NCBI RefSeq assembly: GCF_009569385.1
Contig: NZ_WBOF01000001.1
Location: 1,116,001 to 1,180,000, forward strand
DNA length: 64,000 bases
Source: Streptomyces kaniharaensis
Lineage (GTDB): Bacteria; Actinomycetota; Actinomycetes; Streptomycetales; Streptomycetaceae
Direction of reading: 5' to 3'
Each line of letters opens with the position of its first letter. The first letter of the stretch is position 1. Positions 61,441 through 64,000 of this stretch are shown here, piece after piece. Position numbers and translations under genes: made by a program. The notes under the pieces were generated by a model. It was not told the DNA's origin. It did not search any database and was given only the letters and a program-made list of their open reading frames with translations.

Positions 61441-62304
61441 TCACGACTCGGCAGGCAGGAGCGCGGCGATTTCAGCCAGCACTCGGGCCGCCGGCGCCGG
61501 GTCGACCAGCCACTTCAGGTGGCTGCTGGTGAGCGTACGGACGTCGTAGGGGTTCTCCGGCGTCAGCGCGTCGCCCTCGCGGATCATCCGGTCCTGCATG
61601 GCGAGCGGCACGCTGGTGTCCTCGGTCAGCCGGACGTACGACTTGGGGATCCGCCCCCAGCTGTCGGGCTGCGCCCGGTCGTCGAGTGTGCCGGCGTCGA
61701 GGTTCTCGTCGGGCTGGAAGGTGTTGAGGAAGACCATGAACTCCTCGTCCGTCCCGTCGGCGAGGAAGGCCGCCTTGAAGGCCGCGAGGACGCCGGGGTC
61801 GGCGGTGCGGAAGTTGGAACGCAGCAGGCCGAGTTCGGCGGGGTTCCCGACCATCGCCGATGCCAGCCCTGCGGCGTCGACCGTGGCCATCTCGGGCTCG
61901 GCGTAGTAGGCGCTGACGTCGAGGTCGACGGGGCACCAGGCGGAGACGTAGACGATGCGGTCGATCAGGTCGGGCCGCCGGTTGGCCGCGACGGTGGCCG
62001 TCATGCCGCCGCGGCTGTGCGAGACGAGGATGACGGGCCCGTTCCGCTTGGCCCGCTCCAGTATCCCGATGAGGTGCGCGGCGTTGTCGGCGAGCGTGAC
62101 GCCCTTGATGGCCCCGGGCGCGGTGGCGAGCCCTCCGAGATCCTGCGGCGCCTGATAGGCCCGCGGATACGTCGCGGCGAACCCGTGCCCCGGAAGGTCG
62201 ACGGCGACCGAACGGTGTCCGAGGAGACCGAGTTCGGCCTGGAGCGGCGCGAAGGAGAAGGAGTTCGCGAAGGCTCCGTGAACGAGTACGAACGTCGGTT
62301 GCAT
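61441..62304 (-). CDS. Alpha/beta hydrolase (287 aa)
   Basis: Esterase-type alpha/beta hydrolase. FVLVHGAFANSFSF is the oxyanion region, nucleophile elbow VSHSRGG, and the catalytic His is in TLTSSHLKWLVDP near the C-terminus. The substrate is unknown. The start at ATG 62304 gives the normal QPTFVLVHGA start; the 320 bp upstream contain possible gene remnants. Confidence 0.92.
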   Translation of the reverse strand: MQPTFVLVHGAFANSFSFAPLQAELGLLGHRSVAVDLPGHGFAATYPRAYQAPQDLGGLATAPGAIKGVTLADNAAHLIGILERAKRNGPVILVSHSRGGMTATVAANRRPDLIDRIVYVSAWCPVDLDVSAYYAEPEMATVDAAGLASAMVGNPAELGLLRSNFRTADPGVLAAFKAAFLADGTDEEFMVFLNTFQPDENLDAGTLDDRAQPDSWGRIPKSYVRLTEDTSVPLAMQDRMIREGDALTPENPYDVRTLTSSHLKWLVDPAPAARVLAEIAALLPAES

Positions 62305-62625
62305 CTGTCTACACTCACTTTCTGGTCCTCTGCGGCACCGGCGGCACGCGCGTCGCTCTTCCCGACGCCGCGAACCACCTCGCGGCCGAGGAACGAGACG
62401 TCGTCCTGCGGCGCACCATCCAGCCGCGGAGACGTCTTCGTGCATGGCAAGCGTCAGCGGTCAAGCGCGGAGTCACGAGGGCAGCGTGCGAACGGCCGCC
62501 CACGATCCGGGGATTCACACTACTGAGTGAAAGATCATCCGCACTACCCGGACGAGCTCTTCCACCTGTGCACTTCGCCACCCACCCCCCGCACGGCCTG
62601 GGCTTCGACGGACGGGCCCTCCCCC
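62305..62625. other. Gene-poor region with possible coding remnants
   Basis: 321 bp between two minus-strand genes. Plus-strand pieces such as LPDAANHLAAEERDVVLRR and VKDHPHYPDELFHLC read like protein but lack starts and are out of frame with each other. I could not assign a gene. Confidence 0.25.
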
Positions 62626-63150
62626 TCAGGCCGGCCTGACATCCGTCCGTAGAAGGCTGTAGAGGACGACGTCGCGCCACTCGCCGTCCCGGAAGGTCTT
62701 GGCCCGCTGCACGCCTTCCCGTATGAACCCGCACTTCTCCAGGGCCCGCTGCTCGGCGTAGTTGGTGACCTCGGTGTCCGCCTCCAGCCGCATCACCGGG
62801 GTGTGCGCGAACAGGTAGTCCACGAGCAGGCGTTGACCCTCGGTACCGATGCCGCGGCCGCGCGCCTGCGGCAGAAGTTGCGCGCCGATGCTCCAGTACG
62901 GGGCCGTCGGCAGCATCCCCTTGCGGCTGGCGGCGACGAACCCGCAGAACTCGTCCCGAACGACGACCGCGAGTATCCACTGCTCCTCCCCCAGCAGCCC
63001 GTGCTCGGCCCAGCGGCGGCGGAACCGGTCCGGATCCCGCCAGCCGAACCACTGGAACTCCCCCAGCGCCTCGGGGTCGTTCAGCATCCCGCAGAGGATC
63101 GGGAGGTCGGCTTCGGTGATCGGGCGCAGGGAGACCGGTTCTTCGCTCAT
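62626..63150 (-). CDS. GNAT N-acetyltransferase, RimJ/RimL-like (174 aa)
   Basis: Acetyl-CoA-dependent transferase. The N-terminus SLRPITEADLPILCGMLNDPEAL is typical; the acetyl-CoA loop is QARGRGIGTEGQRLLVDYL, then NYAEQRALEKCGFIREGVQRAKTFRDGEWRDVVLYSLL, the usual RimJ/RimL end. The acceptor may be a protein N-terminus or a small amine; not decidable. Monocistronic. Confidence 0.93.
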   Translation of the reverse strand: MSEEPVSLRPITEADLPILCGMLNDPEALGEFQWFGWRDPDRFRRRWAEHGLLGEEQWILAVVVRDEFCGFVAASRKGMLPTAPYWSIGAQLLPQARGRGIGTEGQRLLVDYLFAHTPVMRLEADTEVTNYAEQRALEKCGFIREGVQRAKTFRDGEWRDVVLYSLLRTDVRPA

Positions 63151-63400
63151 ACAGCCCCAACGCCCTGGCGCGAGCGGTTGGTTCCTCGTTCAGGACCGAC
63201 GCGCGTGCGCAGCAGGTCGACCGCGGACCGCTTCGGCGCTGATCGGCCCGTCCCCACCTCTGTACGAGCCCGAGGGTGGTGCAGGTCGTTGTCCTCCGCG
63301 AGAGGCGGCAACAGCCATGGCAGGCACGAAGGCCGGCACGGCGTGTTCACAGCCAGCCTGGCGGCGCTGCGCGAACGCTTCGCCGGTTGACGGCAGCCGA

Positions 63401-63853
63401 CTACCGCCAGCTTGCGATCAGACAGACGACCAGGGTCCAGCCGGCTATCGAGGCCAGCCCCGTAAACCAGCCGAAGGCGGACGCCACGAGGCCGTACTGG
63501 CGGCCGCGCGCCCGCTGGAAGGCGGCCACCAGCGCGGGAATGGCGGCGGTCGGGAGCAGGAAGACCAGGAACGGGCTCCAGCCGGCACCCACGATCGCGA
63601 TCCAGCCGAGCATGAGCACGGGGAAGACCGAGGCGACCGCGACCACCACACCGGCGGTGGCGCAGGCGACCCGGAACGCGTCCCGGTCGCGGCAGAACAC
63701 CGGCACGGCGCAGGCGACGGCACTGCTGAGCGCGATCACATGCAGGATCGTCACATGAAGGCCCAACGCCCCCACTACGGCGACCAGCGGCCACAGACAC
63801 ACCGCCGCCGCCAGCCCAGCCAGCCACCTGCCACTTACTGGCACCGTCGTCAT
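63401..63853 (-). CDS. Small integral membrane protein (150 aa)
   Basis: Four hydrophobic helices (about 8-27, 33-52, 62-82, 87-107) and a last one near the C-terminus, with few charged residues. No family recognised. A TTTGAAC operator 21 nt upstream and a truncated gene directly before it suggest it is the target of a TetR-type regulator. The 250 bp downstream show no credible gene. Confidence 0.7.
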   Translation of the reverse strand: MTTVPVSGRWLAGLAAAVCLWPLVAVVGALGLHVTILHVIALSSAVACAVPVFCRDRDAFRVACATAGVVVAVASVFPVLMLGWIAIVGAGWSPFLVFLLPTAAIPALVAAFQRARGRQYGLVASAFGWFTGLASIAGWTLVVCLIASWR

Positions 63854-63874
63854 GATTCCCCCTGCACCCAGTTA

Positions 63875-63890
63875 TTTGAACACGTTCAAA
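63875..63890. promoter_or_regulatory. TetR-type operator
   Basis: TTTGAAC-AC-GTTCAAA is a perfect 7-bp inverted repeat with a 2-nt spacer, 21 nt before the membrane-protein start and 26 nt after the stop of the truncated gene. Confidence 0.65.
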
Positions 63891-63916
63891 CCTAGCATGC
63901 AGGGGGCGGTGCACCG

Positions 63917-64000
63917 TCAGGCCTGCCGGTCGCGCGCAATCGCGCCGAGGATGCGGTCGCGAACTCTCGCGGATGCTTCGGGGAGCCGGCCCGCCAGCTC
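63917..64000 (-). CDS. C-terminal 27 residues of a truncated gene
   Basis: The frame ELAGRLPEASARVRDRILGAIARDRQA ends in TGA at 63917 and continues beyond the window. Helical and charged, compatible with the tail of a TetR-type regulator for the adjacent operator, but too short to identify. Confidence 0.5.
   Translation of the reverse strand, partial: ELAGRLPEASARVRDRILGAIARDRQA

Noticed and set aside
63276..63400. Possible remnant reading VFTASLAALRERFAG before 63390
   Set aside because: Too short, with no start codon or consistent frame upstream.

Overview
The window is chromosomal DNA of a high-GC actinobacterium, almost certainly a member of the Streptomycetaceae (Streptomyces or Kitasatospora type). 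The base composition is very GC-rich with strong G/C at third codon positions, GTG and TTG starts are frequent, and the gene families are typical of the group: DUF2637, SAV2148-type HEPN, SpoIIE phosphatase with HATPase partners, MmyB-type XRE regulator and a short leader peptide. I see no tRNA, rRNA, CRISPR array, insertion sequence or prophage.

Layout. 1-5 kb: 3' part of moaA, a MocA-like nucleotidyltransferase, a zinc-ribbon/Mrr-like protein and a FhuF-type iron reductase behind an IdeR/DmdR iron box. 5-9.3 kb: a DUF2637 membrane protein, a PAS-GAF-SpoIIE-HATPase protein and a free-standing anti-sigma-type HATPase. 9.8-14.1 kb: a fused UreAB, a divergent UreC, agmatine deiminase and a TetR regulator, with no urease accessory genes. 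14-18.6 kb: a PP2C-like protein, a DUF3105/DUF305 pair and peptidyl-tRNA hydrolase. 18.6-25.4 kb: MFS/MarR pair, GNAT, Ogt and Ada-AlkA DNA repair, an ASCH protein and rsgA. 25.6-30 kb: CtaG-like protein, RodA/FtsW and YihY/BrkB.

30-40.2 kb is one sulfur-assimilation block. A leader peptide precedes sulfite reductase, a zinc-ribbon protein, cysH, cysC, cysD, cysN, a sulfonate-type ABC importer and a CbiX-like chelatase that would supply siroheme. 40-47 kb: SMP-30-like protein, XRE regulator, DEAD-box helicase, cold-shock protein and MMPL transporter. 47-52 kb: aminoglycoside-phosphotransferase-fold kinase, polysaccharide deacetylase, exonuclease, a frameshifted gene and the SAV2148-type HEPN protein. 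52.5-59 kb: glgX-treY-treZ, which converts glycogen to trehalose. 59-61.3 kb: a split transketolase divergent from soxR, with a SoxR box between them. The right end holds an alpha/beta hydrolase, a GNAT, a small membrane protein and the tail of a truncated gene.

The most unusual things are not single genes. (1) A ~78-81 nt element encoding a 25-26 residue mini-ORF joins two gene pairs by 4-nt overlaps at both ends. (2) At least five genes have their last codons and stop codon duplicated as short tandem repeats, usually with a period that is not a multiple of three. (3) The rsgA leader carries a perfect Shine-Dalgarno sequence facing an 11-nt mimic of the 16S rRNA 3' end. (4) The urease-like/agmatine deiminase cluster suggests an alternative route from agmatine to putrescine.
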